From assembly GCF_002355435.1 (NCBI RefSeq), contig NZ_AP017313.1, positions 2,232,001 through 2,296,000 of the forward strand: a stretch of DNA of 64,000 nt, given 5' to 3'. Every line of letters begins with the position of its first letter. Positions within the stretch are counted from its first letter, which is position 1. The position numbers and the translations under genes were made by a program. Below the pieces are notes generated by a model, which saw nothing but the letters and a program-made list of their open reading frames with translations, did not search any database and had not been told where the DNA came from. Positions 1 through 7,641 of the stretch are shown here, in pieces. Source of the stretch: Mucilaginibacter gotjawali. GTDB taxonomy: Bacteria > Bacteroidota > Bacteroidia > Sphingobacteriales > Sphingobacteriaceae.

Positions 1-1254
1 TACTTCAATACCCGGGATAATACGGCCCACGGTACCATAAATAATACGATCGGTTTCGGTAACGGCCATTACGGGCGAAGTTTCTGTCAAGCCAAAACCT
101 TCCAGTATTTTTATGCCGAGGTCGCCAAAGAACTCGCCAATATTTTTTGGTAAAGCCCCGCCGCCGGAAAGCATGATCTTTAAACGGCCGCCGGTTTTTT
201 CCTTGATCTTGCTGAAAACCAGCTTTTCAGCAAGTTTATGCTGCTGGCTTAAAATAAGGCCCGGCTTTTTGCCGGCTTCTTTTACCAGCCTCAGTTCGCG
301 GCCAATTTTTAACGACCACAAAAATATTTTCGACTTAACACCGCCAGCAGATGTGCCGTTTTTCATCGCGCGGTCGTGAATGCGTTCCAGCAGGCGCGGC
401 ACGCAGTTCATTACCGTTGGCCTTACTTCGGCCATATTTTTTGCCAGCAGGTCCAGGCTTTGGGCGAAGGCAATTTTACTGCCGGTGTACAGGCAGATAT
501 GGTAGGTAGCGGTGCGTTCAAAAACATGGGAAAGGGGCAGGAATGATAAAAATATATCGTCTTTAACAATGATAGGGATCTGTATCAGGCTCACCCTCGC
601 GTTTTCAGTAAGGTTAAAATGGGTAAGCATTACGCCTTTTGGTGTGCCTGTTGTACCCGAAGTATAAATTAAACAGGAAAGATCGGATGGTAAAATAGCT
701 TCGCGGGCAATGATTATTGCCGAGCGGTGTTTTTCAACCAGTTTACTGCCTTCTTCTATCAATTGACCGAAGCTGATGACGCCGGCGTTGAGGTTTAGTT
801 TGCTGGTGAATTTTTCAAACTCATCAAATGCCGGGATCAGCCTCACCAATGCCGGGCAGTTATTGGCTACTTTAAGCACTTTGCGAAATAAAAAGGGGTT
901 GCCGCACAAAATGGTACGGGCGCCGGAGTCATTTAAAATATACTCAATTTCTGCTTCGCTGAGGGTGGGATATATAGATGTATTGATAGCGCCTAATTGT
1001 TGTAAGGCCTGGTCGTAATAAACATAATCCGGGCCGTTTTCAATGATCAATGCCAGGCGGTCGCCTTTTTTTATACCGATTTCGAGAAAATAAGCAGAAA
1101 TAGCGTCAATTTTTTCCAGCGCTTCTTTATAGCTGATATCTATCCAGGTATCGCCCACTTTATGCGTCATAAAGGTATGGGTATCCGGGTGGATATTTTT
1201 TACAATATTCCGGATGAGGCCAGGAATGGTTGATTTATCGGCTGCCGTGTTCAT
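1..1254 (-). CDS. AMP-dependent long-chain acyl-CoA synthetase, 3' end cut by the window edge
   Basis: The reverse complement from the ATG at 1254 stays open to base 1 (418 codons), so the C-terminus lies outside the window. The N-terminus reads MNTAADKSTIPGLIRN. It carries the AMP-binding P-loop YTSGTTGTPKGVMLTH near residues 203-218, the LPLSHVFER segment typical of FadD-like/long-chain enzymes, and GLTETSPV near the end. The family activates fatty acids to acyl-AMP and then acyl-CoA at the membrane. It stands alone here, with a 749-bp gap before the next gene. A second, shorter ligase of the same superfamily lies at 56078-57628. The family is certain; chain-length preference cannot be read. 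Confidence 0.93.
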   Translation of the reverse strand, partial: MNTAADKSTIPGLIRNIVKNIHPDTHTFMTHKVGDTWIDISYKEALEKIDAISAYFLEIGIKKGDRLALIIENGPDYVYYDQALQQLGAINTSIYPTLSEAEIEYILNDSGARTILCGNPFLFRKVLKVANNCPALVRLIPAFDEFEKFTSKLNLNAGVISFGQLIEEGSKLVEKHRSAIIIAREAILPSDLSCLIYTSGTTGTPKGVMLTHFNLTENARVSLIQIPIIVKDDIFLSFLPLSHVFERTATYHICLYTGSKIAFAQSLDLLAKNMAEVRPTVMNCVPRLLERIHDRAMKNGTSAGGVKSKIFLWSLKIGRELRLVKEAGKKPGLILSQQHKLAEKLVFSKIKEKTGGRLKIMLSGGGALPKNIGEFFGDLGIKILEGFGLTETSPVMAVTETDRIIYGTVGRIIPGIEV

Positions 1255-2003
1255 TAAGTTTGTTTTAGTGATCAGAGATTGATGATCAGAGATAAGTTTA
1301 ACTTATCTGTAATCCTTCATGCCTGATAAATAGTTTAAAGGGTTTATATCGCTAACAAATCTAAATTATTTGGCAATAAAAGCAAACAGGTATTTACCGG
1401 GTTTGCGCTTTATCCCATCTTTCAAAATGCCTTCGCCATGGGCCATTAATTTACTGATACCATCTTTTTAAATCAAATTGCAGCTTTTTACTAATCTAAC
1501 CCGTTAACAGGTGCAACAACATTTCGTGTTTTGTGAAAAAGTGGCATTCAGTTGCAATAAAACACCTGTTTGCTACCACAATTGTCCTAAATTATCTATA
1601 TCAGCCAGGTGTTTTTTTTTAATAACTAATTGAATTTAAATAAACTATAAATCGGAGCGATTAATATATTTAATATTAGCCTTCATGTTATTTGCTATTA
1701 CTTATAAACAAGCGTTACTTTGATTTGCCGGTAAGGTTTTTTTTAGGGAACACATAAACCTACCGAAATAAAATCAATTATGAATACAGACGATGATCAA
1801 AAAAGCTTTCGGAAATAAATAAATCCGATTTTGTGTCCTATGTAAATTTTTATGATTCTGCATGGCGAAAATTGCTGACCGGAACTGACTGAGCCGCCTT
1901 GAAACGGGCGCTGCGGGCAGTTTCAAAATAATAATCCCAAAACCAATTACTAAAAAATATATTAAAAAGTAATACACCCGATTTGTCATCCTAATAAAAT
2001 AAT
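1255..2003. other. 749-bp intergenic region with candidate folding elements
   Basis: No convincing gene. The one open frame here (1774-1989, minus, 71 codons) looks non-coding. The region is AT-rich and contains a set of complementary segments at 1506-1620 (separate entry). It separates the divergent acyl-CoA ligase and alpha-amylase genes, so both promoters should be here, but I see no clear TAnnTTTG element directly before either gene. Confidence 0.5.
1506..1620 (+). promoter_or_regulatory. Candidate leader or small RNA with two mutually exclusive hairpins, the second terminator-like
   Basis: AACAGGTG at 1506-1513 pairs with CACCTGTT at 1563-1570, helped by TGCAAC 1512-1517 with GTTGCA 1551-1556. 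AAAACACCTG at 1559-1568 also pairs perfectly with CAGGTGTTTT at 1606-1615, which runs into a T tract up to 1620. The middle segment cannot pair with both, which is the layout of an attenuator. The amylase start is about 385 nt downstream. Function is inferred from complementarity only; the 37-nt loop makes the terminator weak. Confidence 0.3.
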
Positions 2004-3365
2004 ATGAAAAAGTTCAGTCGTTTTTTATTTAGCGCAGCGTTATTTTGCTGCGTCATTCCGATAGCTGCGGTAGCACAATCTGAAAATTCCTATCCACCGC
2101 AATATGGTAAACCTTACAGGGATATGCCAGACAGTCGCGATGTTATGTTATACCAGGTAAATACCCGCTCGTTTAGTAAAGATGGTAAATTAAGTGCCGT
2201 AACCGCGCGTTTGGATTCCATTAAGGCGCTGGGAGTTAATATGATCTATTTAATGCCGATCTACCCGGTTGGTGTGCTTAAATCCACAAATTCACCTTAT
2301 GCTACACGGGACTATAATGAGGTGGGTAAGGAGTTTGGCACGCTGGACGATCTGCGCGCACTGGTAGATGGCGCCCATCAACGAAAAATAGCCGTAATGC
2401 TGGATATTGTTGCGAATCATACCTCATGGGATAATCCATGGATAGCTAACAAAGGGTGGTATGAGCAGGATTCAACCGGTAAAATTAAATATCCCCAAAA
2501 CTGGTATGACGTTGCCCAGCTGAATTTTAAAAACAGCGATATGCGGCTTGCGCTGATCCATGCCATGAAATCATGGGTATTTAAAGCCAATATCGATGGT
2601 TTCCGCTGTGATTACGCTGACGGCCCGCCCGCCGACTTTTGGAAACAGGCATTGGATACCCTGAACAATATCAAGACACACAAGTTGTTGTTTTTAGCAG
2701 AAGGAAGCCGCGCATCAAATTATTCAGTTGGATTTGATTACAATTTTGGCTTCAACTTTTTTGGACACATGAAAGCCATCTTCGAAAGAAACAGGTCTGT
2801 TAAAACAATAGACACGGTTAATAAAAGGGATTATGAAGGCGCTGCAGACGGGCAGGCCATGGTAAGGTATTTAACTAATCATGATGTAAATAGTTCGGAC
2901 GGTACGCCACTTGATCTTTTTGGAGGCAAAAAGGGATCAATGGCTGCGTTTGTAGTGGTGGCCTATATGAAAGGGATCCCGATGGTTTATAATGGCCAGG
3001 AAATTGCCACTCCATACCGGCTGGTCTTCCCGTTTACCGGCACCAAAATAGATTGGAGCCTGGGCGCTGCCAACCAGGATGTAACTGCCGAATATAAGAG
3101 AATTATTGCTTTCCGGAATAAAAGCGAGGCCATCCGGCGCGGAATATTAAACTCGTACAGTAGCGACGATGTTTGCGTTTTTACCAAAGAATCAGGATCC
3201 CAAAAGGTATTGGTGCTGTCTAACTTACGCAATAAAGCGGTTACCTATACGGTACCGGCGGGTTTGCTTAATACATTATGGAAGGACGCTTTTAATGGTA
3301 AAAAAACAACTGTAGCAGCCGAAGTTAGCCTTGCGCCATATCAGTACATGGTGTTGAAAAATTAA
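2004..3365 (+). CDS. Secreted alpha-amylase family (GH13) glycosidase
   Basis: A protein of 453 residues with a signal peptide (about residues 1-24, ending VAQS). GH13 barrel motifs are visible in order: DIVANHTSW (region I), GFRCDYADG with the nucleophile Asp (region II), FLAEGS with the acid/base Glu (region III) and LTNHDVNSS (region IV). The C-terminal part is a short beta domain. It should hydrolyse or rearrange alpha-1,4-glucans outside the cytoplasm. No SusC/SusD genes lie beside it, so it is not in an obvious polysaccharide utilisation locus. A strong hairpin terminator follows at 3411-3462. Exact substrate is not predictable. Confidence 0.93.
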   Translation: MKKFSRFLFSAALFCCVIPIAAVAQSENSYPPQYGKPYRDMPDSRDVMLYQVNTRSFSKDGKLSAVTARLDSIKALGVNMIYLMPIYPVGVLKSTNSPYATRDYNEVGKEFGTLDDLRALVDGAHQRKIAVMLDIVANHTSWDNPWIANKGWYEQDSTGKIKYPQNWYDVAQLNFKNSDMRLALIHAMKSWVFKANIDGFRCDYADGPPADFWKQALDTLNNIKTHKLLFLAEGSRASNYSVGFDYNFGFNFFGHMKAIFERNRSVKTIDTVNKRDYEGAADGQAMVRYLTNHDVNSSDGTPLDLFGGKKGSMAAFVVVAYMKGIPMVYNGQEIATPYRLVFPFTGTKIDWSLGAANQDVTAEYKRIIAFRNKSEAIRRGILNSYSSDDVCVFTKESGSQKVLVLSNLRNKAVTYTVPAGLLNTLWKDAFNGKKTTVAAEVSLAPYQYMVLKN

Positions 3366-3410
3366 ACCGGCAGGATAGAGGTTTTTTAAATTTTGCTTTG
3401 CGCTGATATC

Positions 3411-3462
3411 GCCGCAGGTTAGCTTGACAGCATTTAGCTGCCTAAGCTACCCCGGCTTTTTT
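3411..3462 (+). terminator. Rho-independent terminator of the alpha-amylase gene
   Basis: Outer stem GCCG (3411-3414) with CGGC (3453-3456), continued by GGTTAGCTT with AAGCTACC (one bulged T) and an inner CAGC/GCTG pair, followed directly by six T at 3457-3462. It lies 45 nt after the amylase stop codon. Confidence 0.7.
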
Positions 3463-3486
3463 ATGGCCGTTTGTCTCTACGCATGC

Positions 3487-3552
3487 TGTCTGTGTCTCAA
3501 CGCCCCGTTGTCCGTGTCTCAACGCGCTGTTGTCTGTGTCTCGACGCTCCGG
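3487..3552. repeat. Three tandem copies of a 22-bp repeat
   Basis: Units at 3487-3508, 3509-3530 and 3531-3552 share the core TGTCYGTGTCTCRACGC; a degenerate unit (TGTCTCTACGCATGC) precedes them at 3472-3486. There is no spacer between units, so this is not a CRISPR array. The last unit merges with a perfect hairpin at 3549-3577. Confidence 0.85.
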
Positions 3553-3577
3553 GGCTGATCTTTTTGGTCAGCCCCGG
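3549..3577. repeat. Perfect 10-bp GC-rich hairpin
   Basis: CCGGGGCTGA (3549-3558) and TCAGCCCCGG (3568-3577) with a 9-nt loop. No T tract follows on either strand, so it is not a classical intrinsic terminator. It lies between the convergent amylase and iscA genes. Confidence 0.7.
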
Positions 3578-3593
3578 GGGAGGGAAAGTGCAT

Positions 3594-3625
3594 AAAAAAA
3601 CCGACCCTAAACCAATAGCATCGGT
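3594..3625 (-). terminator. Weak terminator candidate for the isc transcript
   Basis: On the minus strand ACCGA (3621-3625) can pair with TCGGT (3600-3604) and is followed by seven T (3594-3600). It is 35 nt past the iscA stop. The stem is only 5 bp, so confidence is low. Confidence 0.35.
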
Positions 3626-3659
3626 GCAATCCTTTTCGAATCGGTGTAATCCAAATAAA

Positions 3660-3986
3660 TTACACCGAAAAACTCTCGCCGCAGCCGCAGGTACGGCTGG
3701 CGTTAGGGTTATGGAAATTAAAACCTTTACCATTAAGCCCGTCCGAAAAATCAAGTTCGGTGCCGGCCAGGTAAAGGAATGATTTCATATCGAGGGCAAA
3801 TTTAACGCCGCGGTCCTCAAAAAACTGATCGCCTTTTTTTATCTCGTTATCAAAATCGAGATTATACGATAAGCCCGAACAACCACCTCCCTTAACAGAA
3901 ACCCTCAGGAAATAGGAGCCATCAAGCCCCGCATCCTGCATCAGGTGGTCTATTTTGCTTTTTGCTTTATCTGTTACAGTTACCAT
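3660..3986 (-). CDS. iscA: A-type iron-sulfur carrier (HesB/IscA family)
   Basis: 108 residues, the usual family length. The three conserved cysteines are in GGGCSGLSY (about residue 36) and in the C-terminal TCGCGESF. This family receives or carries Fe-S clusters or iron for delivery to apoproteins in the cytoplasm. It is the last of three genes in the order iscS, iscU, iscA on the minus strand. The 86-bp gap to iscU holds a 12-mer direct repeat. IscA, ErpA and SufA cannot be told apart from sequence alone; the isc context favours IscA. Confidence 0.92.
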   Translation of the reverse strand: MVTVTDKAKSKIDHLMQDAGLDGSYFLRVSVKGGGCSGLSYNLDFDNEIKKGDQFFEDRGVKFALDMKSFLYLAGTELDFSDGLNGKGFNFHNPNASRTCGCGESFSV

Positions 3987-3991
3987 TTTTT

Positions 3992-4024
3992 AGTCTTAAG
4001 TCCTGAGTCGTAAGTCTTAAGTCC
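3992..4024. repeat. Direct repeat of the word AGTCTTAAGTCC
   Basis: Exact 12-mers at 3992-4003 and 4013-4024. The segment AAGTCCTGAGTCG..AAGTCTTAAGT reappears, inverted, at about 37790-37828, where it contains the stop codon of the aldo/keto reductase. Confidence 0.8.
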
Positions 4025-4072
4025 GAACCATTGTTCAAACTACTTACAGCTCTCTACTCACCACTCACTAAT

Positions 4073-4486
4073 TTAGTGGTGTACTTTTTCTGATTCAATT
4101 GGCGCCATGCCGTTTTTTACGCGGAAATCATTGATGGCGGCTTTAATTGCATCCTCGGCTAATACCGAGCAATGTATTTTTACCGGCGGCAGGGCCAGTT
4201 CTTCAACAATATCCATGTTGTCAATCTTCATGGCATCATCGATGCTTTTGCCTTTCAGCCATTCTGTTGCTAATGATGACGAAGCGATTGCTGATCCGCA
4301 GCCAAATGTTTTAAATTTAGCATCGGTGATTACATTGTCTTCACCTACCTCAATTTGCAGGCGCATCACGTCGCCGCACTCAGGTGCACCCACCAGGCCG
4401 GTACCAACTTTGTGGCTGCTTTTATCCAAAGTGCCCACGTTGCGCGGATTGGTGTAGTGATCGATTACTTTATCTGAATATGCCAT
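4073..4486 (-). CDS. iscU: Iron-sulfur cluster scaffold protein IscU
   Basis: 137 residues from the ATG at 4486, beginning MAYSDKVIDHYTNPRNVG as is standard for IscU. The frame stays open upstream to 4576, but that part is translated intergenic repeat, so the shorter start is preferred. The cluster ligands are Cys37 (with Asp39), Cys63 and Cys106. The HscA recognition motif LPPVK is present (about residues 99-103), and an hscA gene lies at 51014-52870. The protein takes sulfur from IscS and builds the [2Fe-2S] cluster. It sits between iscS and iscA. Confidence 0.96.
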   Translation of the reverse strand: MAYSDKVIDHYTNPRNVGTLDKSSHKVGTGLVGAPECGDVMRLQIEVGEDNVITDAKFKTFGCGSAIASSSLATEWLKGKSIDDAMKIDNMDIVEELALPPVKIHCSVLAEDAIKAAINDFRVKNGMAPIESEKVHH

Positions 4487-4489
4487 ATT

Positions 4490-4612
4490 TTTGTAATTTG
4501 AAGATTTTATAATTTGAAGATTTGAAAATTCATCTTCGTTTATGTTAAATAATTTCGTTTTTGCATTAAGCGGCAATTTTCAAATTTTCAAATTACCACA
4601 TTTTCAAATCAA
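4490..4612. repeat. Intergenic inverted repeat built from TTTGAAGATTT / TTTGAAAATTTG words
   Basis: The left part (about 4490-4530) repeats AATTTGAAGATTT; the right part (about 4571-4612) repeats the complement, AATTTTCAAATTTTCAAATT. It lies between iscS and iscU and explains the false upstream extension of iscU. Confidence 0.7.
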
Positions 4613-4638
4613 TTAGTGTTCTGCCCACTCTATTTTGC

Positions 4639-5823
4639 TCAGGTCGACACCTTCTTTAAACATTTCCCAAAGCGGTGAAAGCTCGCGGAGGTGGTTAACT
4701 GATTTTTTGTTACTTCAATGGCGTAATCTACTTCCTCTTCGGTAGTAAAACGGCCAAGGCCGAAACGGATAGATGAATGCGCCAGGTCATCAGACAGGCC
4801 CAGGCTTTTTAATACATATGATGGTTCCAGTGAAGCCGAAGTACAGGCAGAACCTGACGATACTGCCAGATCTTTCATCGCCATCATCAAACCTTCACCT
4901 TCAACGTATTTGAAGGAGATATTGGCTACATGCGGCAAACGGTGTTCAACGTTTCCGTTTACATAGCTTTCTTCCAATTCCAATAAGGAAGTCTGTAATT
5001 TATCGCGCAGGGCAGATAAGCGTTTTGCTTCGCTTTCCATTTCCTGGCCGCATAATTCACAGGCTTTACCTAAACCTACAATGCCGGGAACGTTTAAAGT
5101 GCCAGAACGCATGCCGCGTTCGTGACCGCCGCCGTCCATCTGTGCGGTAACTTTAACCCTTGGGCCCTTGCGGCGTACATACAATGCGCCAACGCCTTTA
5201 GGTCCGTATATTTTATGTGCCGATAGTGCCAGCAGGTCTATACCGTCAGTATTTACATTAACCGGGATCTTACCAACCGCCTGTACGGCATCTGTCATAA
5301 ACAAGGCGCCATGTTTATGGGCAATAGCCGAAATTTCTTTTATAGGTTGTATAACGCCGATCTCGTTGTTGCCATACATCACCGAAACCAAAATAGTTTC
5401 GGGGGTCATGCTTTGCTCAAGCAATTCCAGGTCAACCAGGCCGTCTTCCTTAACAGGAAGGTAAGTTACCTTACCGCCCAATTTTTCCACGTGTTTACAG
5501 GCGTCAAGTACCGCTTTATGTTCGGTAACGGTGGTAACGATGTGGTTGCCTTTCTCTTTATACATTTCAAACACGCCTTTTATAGCCAGGTTGTCTGATT
5601 CGGTAGCGCCTGAAGTAAAGATGATCTCTTTTTCGCTGGCACCAATCAGTTTGGCTACCTGCTCGCGGGCATAATCAACACCTTCTTCAGCTACCCAGCC
5701 AAACGGATGGTTACGGCTTGCGGCGTTGCCAAACTTTGTGGTAAAATAAGGCAGCATAGCTTCCAAAACCCTGGGATCCATGGGGGTTGTGGCGTTATTG
5801 TCTAAATATATCGGGAGGTTCAT
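4639..5823 (-). CDS. iscS: Cysteine desulfurase IscS, with a frameshift near the 3' end
   Basis: A PLP-dependent desulfurase that supplies sulfur for Fe-S clusters and other thiolation. Visible: [10 protein letters not shown]-terminus, PLP Lys204 in [10 protein letters not shown], catalytic Cys327 in [14 protein letters not shown]. As read, the frame ends at 4639 with an unusual tail. One base deleted in a run of six A (T6 at 4703-4708 on the plus strand) explains this: the other frame encodes [16 protein letters not shown] then LSKIEWAEH and stops at 4613-4615, the canonical IscS C-terminus that contacts IscU. The restored protein would be 403 residues, the normal length. This is either a sequencing homopolymer error or a real mutation. 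First gene of the isc group. Confidence 0.93.
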   Translation of the reverse strand: MNLPIYLDNNATTPMDPRVLEAMLPYFTTKFGNAASRNHPFGWVAEEGVDYAREQVAKLIGASEKEIIFTSGATESDNLAIKGVFEMYKEKGNHIVTTVTEHKAVLDACKHVEKLGGKVTYLPVKEDGLVDLELLEQSMTPETILVSVMYGNNEIGVIQPIKEISAIAHKHGALFMTDAVQAVGKIPVNVNTDGIDLLALSAHKIYGPKGVGALYVRRKGPRVKVTAQMDGGGHERGMRSGTLNVPGIVGLGKACELCGQEMESEAKRLSALRDKLQTSLLELEESYVNGNVEHRLPHVANISFKYVEGEGLMMAMKDLAVSSGSACTSASLEPSYVLKSLGLSDDLAHSSIRFGLGRFTTEEEVDYAIEVTKNQLTTSASFHRFGKCLKKVST

Positions 5824-5846
5824 ATTTCTTTAAATACTTAACAGTA

Positions 5847-5854
5847 CAAAAGTA
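5847..5854 (-). promoter_or_regulatory. -7 promoter element of the isc genes
   Basis: TACTTTTG on the minus strand matches TAnnTTTG and lies 23 nt before the iscS ATG. No clear -33 TTG is seen at the usual distance. Confidence 0.5.
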
Positions 5855-5928
5855 AATAAAGTTTATTTAAAATCATTAAAAATAAGGAGAAATTGCCTTA
5901 AGCCACCAATAATTTACAATATTTGGAC

Positions 5929-6342
5929 ATGAACAAGATAGAGCACATCGGCATTGCGGTGAACGATTTAACCGCGTCGGGCAGTTTGTATGAAAAATTA
6001 TTGAATACAACTATCTATAAAACAGAGGATGTGCCATCTGAATATGTTAAAACAGCCTTTTTACACAGCGGGCCCAATAAAATAGAGTTGCTGGAGGCTT
6101 CGGATGAGAACAGCCCGATCGCCAAATTCCTAACCAAAAAAGGGGAGGGGATCCATCATATTGCTTTTGAGGTAGACGATATAAAGGCCGAAATGGCCCG
6201 GTTGAAAAGCGAGGGTTTTGTTTTGTTAAATGAGGAGCCCAAACGCGGCGCGGATAACAAATTAGTTTGTTTTGTGCATCCGAAGAGTGCGGGTGGGGTT
6301 TTGGTGGAATTGTGCCAGGAGATTGCTTTTAATAGTCGCTGA
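5929..6342 (+). CDS. mce: Methylmalonyl-CoA epimerase
   Basis: 137 residues from the ATG at 5929 (a TTG 6 nt upstream is less likely). A glyoxalase/VOC-fold protein: metal ligand His in the N-terminal HIGIAVNDL, second His in IHHIAFEVDD, and a C-terminal Glu in VLVELCQE. It interconverts the 2R and 2S epimers of methylmalonyl-CoA in propionate/succinate metabolism. The biotin carboxylase at 44705 could belong to the same pathway, but no mutase genes are in the window. The sequence AATATTTG ending 3 nt before the ATG resembles the -7 element. Confidence 0.93.
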   Translation: MNKIEHIGIAVNDLTASGSLYEKLLNTTIYKTEDVPSEYVKTAFLHSGPNKIELLEASDENSPIAKFLTKKGEGIHHIAFEVDDIKAEMARLKSEGFVLLNEEPKRGADNKLVCFVHPKSAGGVLVELCQEIAFNSR

Positions 6343-6362
6343 TTTTGTTATAACCTATTTAT

Positions 6363-6848
6363 ATGAAGTTGTTTTTACGTTTGATTTTTGCTGCTTTTCT
6401 TATAAATACAGGCTGCAAACAACCGGTAGCCCCAGTAGATAAAAACCCATGGAGTGTTTTGACAATTAGGTTAGAGAATTATGAAGAAATAACAATTAAT
6501 AATATTGATGACACCTCGAAAGTGAAGTTTTATGACAAAGGTACCTTTTTAGGTGGCTACCACAAGCTAAGGGTAGATTCTGTGAAATCGTATTTTACAA
6601 TGGCTGAAAAAGACACCTTATATCAGTTGGTCGAGGAAATCATAGCAAAGCCAATAAATCCTAAGCATCGGTGTACTGATTTTGTTGGGGAGTTAAGTTT
6701 GGTTGTTGATTATGGCAAATTTCTTGAGCCCGGTTCATATAGGCAGTCTGCCCATTACAGCGGAATTTGTAATGTCGATTCGTTGTCTGACGCAGCATCT
6801 CATTTAAATAAAATCCTTGAAAGAAAAATAAAGAAAGTTGTTAAATAA
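6363..6848 (+). CDS. Hypothetical lipoprotein
   Basis: 161 residues. A hydrophobic N-terminus is followed by a lipobox LINTGC, so the protein should be lipid-anchored at Cys18. The mature part is polar with two later cysteines (HRCTD and GICNV) that may form a disulfide. I do not recognise the family. It lies 20 bp after mce on the same strand and may be co-transcribed. Its base composition is more AT-rich than its neighbours, which may mean recent acquisition or weak constraint. Confidence 0.7.
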   Translation: MKLFLRLIFAAFLINTGCKQPVAPVDKNPWSVLTIRLENYEEITINNIDDTSKVKFYDKGTFLGGYHKLRVDSVKSYFTMAEKDTLYQLVEEIIAKPINPKHRCTDFVGELSLVVDYGKFLEPGSYRQSAHYSGICNVDSLSDAASHLNKILERKIKKVVK

Positions 6849-7322
6849 TAATTGATAAACTTTATTCGGCGCCTCGTTTTGAAACAGATTTTTCGCATTA
6901 GCGATGGAAGCGGATACCGGCCATTGTGATTAAGGCCCGTGAAGTATGAGCGGATAGCGCGGCCGGCCTTCTATCAGGCGGGAATGCCCAAATTCTTATT
7001 TACAACAAAATAGAAATTCGCAAAGGGTAGCCGCTGACCTGGCAAATTGCCTCTTTATTCACGTGTTACAAAGCGGTAGCCCCTCTGTGGCATTGATTTG
7101 GCAACGTGGCAATGGCCTTTAAATACCAGGATACTTATGCTAAAGAAATTGGTTTCAGATCAAATTGTTTTTCTTTAAATAGAAATTATTCTGGGTTTAA
7201 ATTGCTGATTATCAAAGCGAAAAAAACATGAACGACGAGCTGTGATGCATGAACTAAAAAAACTTGCAGAAATATAAAATAAGTGATACATTTGCACCTC
7301 TTTTATAAGAAGTAATAATACA
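6849..7322. other. 474-bp intergenic region with a GC-rich block and the L31 promoter
   Basis: No gene is seen. A GC-rich stretch at about 6895-6990 contains the direct repeat AGCGGATA (near 6910 and 6950) and CCGGCC/GGCCGG segments that could pair. It stands out from the AT-rich flanks and might be a repeat element or a structured RNA. The last 50 bp hold the promoter of the L31 gene. Confidence 0.4.
7264..7294 (+). promoter_or_regulatory. Promoter of the L31 gene (TTG - 20 nt - TACATTTG)
   Basis: A full Bacteroidota-type promoter: TTG at 7264-7266 and TACATTTG at 7287-7294. Transcription should start about 20-25 nt before the ATG at 7323. This is the best-formed housekeeping promoter in the window. 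Confidence 0.75.
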
Positions 7323-7571
7323 ATGAAAAAAGATCTGCACCCTTCAAATTATAGATTAGTTGTTTTTAAAGATATGTCAAACGACTATTCTTTTATAACA
7401 AAATCATGCATCGATTCCCGCGAAACAGTGAAATGGGAAGATGGTAACGAATATCCATTGATCAAATTGGAAATTTCGCATACTTCACACCCCTTTTATA
7501 CCGGTAAAATGAAGCTGGTTGATACTGCAGGGCGTATCGATAAATTCCGTACCCGTTACAACAAAAAATAA
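7323..7571 (+). CDS. rpmE2: 50S ribosomal protein L31 type B
   Basis: 82 residues beginning [19 protein letters not shown], the usual start of type B L31. It has no zinc-binding CxxC pair, as expected for the zinc-independent form. It is a component of the large ribosomal subunit that helps bridge the subunits. Monocistronic: its own promoter stands before it and a strong terminator follows at 7599-7630. C- forms of L31 are often induced at low zinc, but I see no Zur site I can support. Confidence 0.97.
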   Translation: MKKDLHPSNYRLVVFKDMSNDYSFITKSCIDSRETVKWEDGNEYPLIKLEISHTSHPFYTGKMKLVDTAGRIDKFRTRYNKK

Positions 7572-7598
7572 GCACCTTGTTTATTTAAAATATTTATA

Positions 7599-7630
7599 AG
7601 TCTTCCGCCCTTTGGCGGAGGACTTTTTTT
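7599..7630 (+). terminator. Terminator of rpmE2, overlapping the next promoter
   Basis: AGTCTTCCGCC (7599-7609), loop CTTT, GGCGGAGGACT (7614-7624), then T tract 7624-7630. Stem of 11 bp with one wobble. The last T of the tract is the first base of the -7 element of the following gene. Confidence 0.9.
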
Positions 7631-7637
7631 ATTTTTG
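7630..7637 (+). promoter_or_regulatory. -7 element TATTTTTG of the GlmU-like gene
   Basis: It matches TAnnTTTG and ends only 4 nt before the ATG at 7642, so the transcript is probably leaderless. Confidence 0.55.
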
Positions 7638-7641
7638 CGCC

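Noticed and set aside
1774..1989. 71-codon frame on the minus strand
   Set aside because: No recognisable family, no promoter or ribosome-binding site, AT-rich composition like the non-coding flank.
3487..3552. Possible CRISPR array
   Set aside because: Units are directly joined with no spacers and only three copies; no cas genes in the window.
3471..3782. Frame over the tandem repeats and antisense to iscA
   Set aside because: Sequence is translated repeat followed by the antisense of iscA.
4487..4576. N-terminal extension of iscU
   Set aside because: It is translated intergenic repeat; IscU proteins start at MAYSDKVIDHY.
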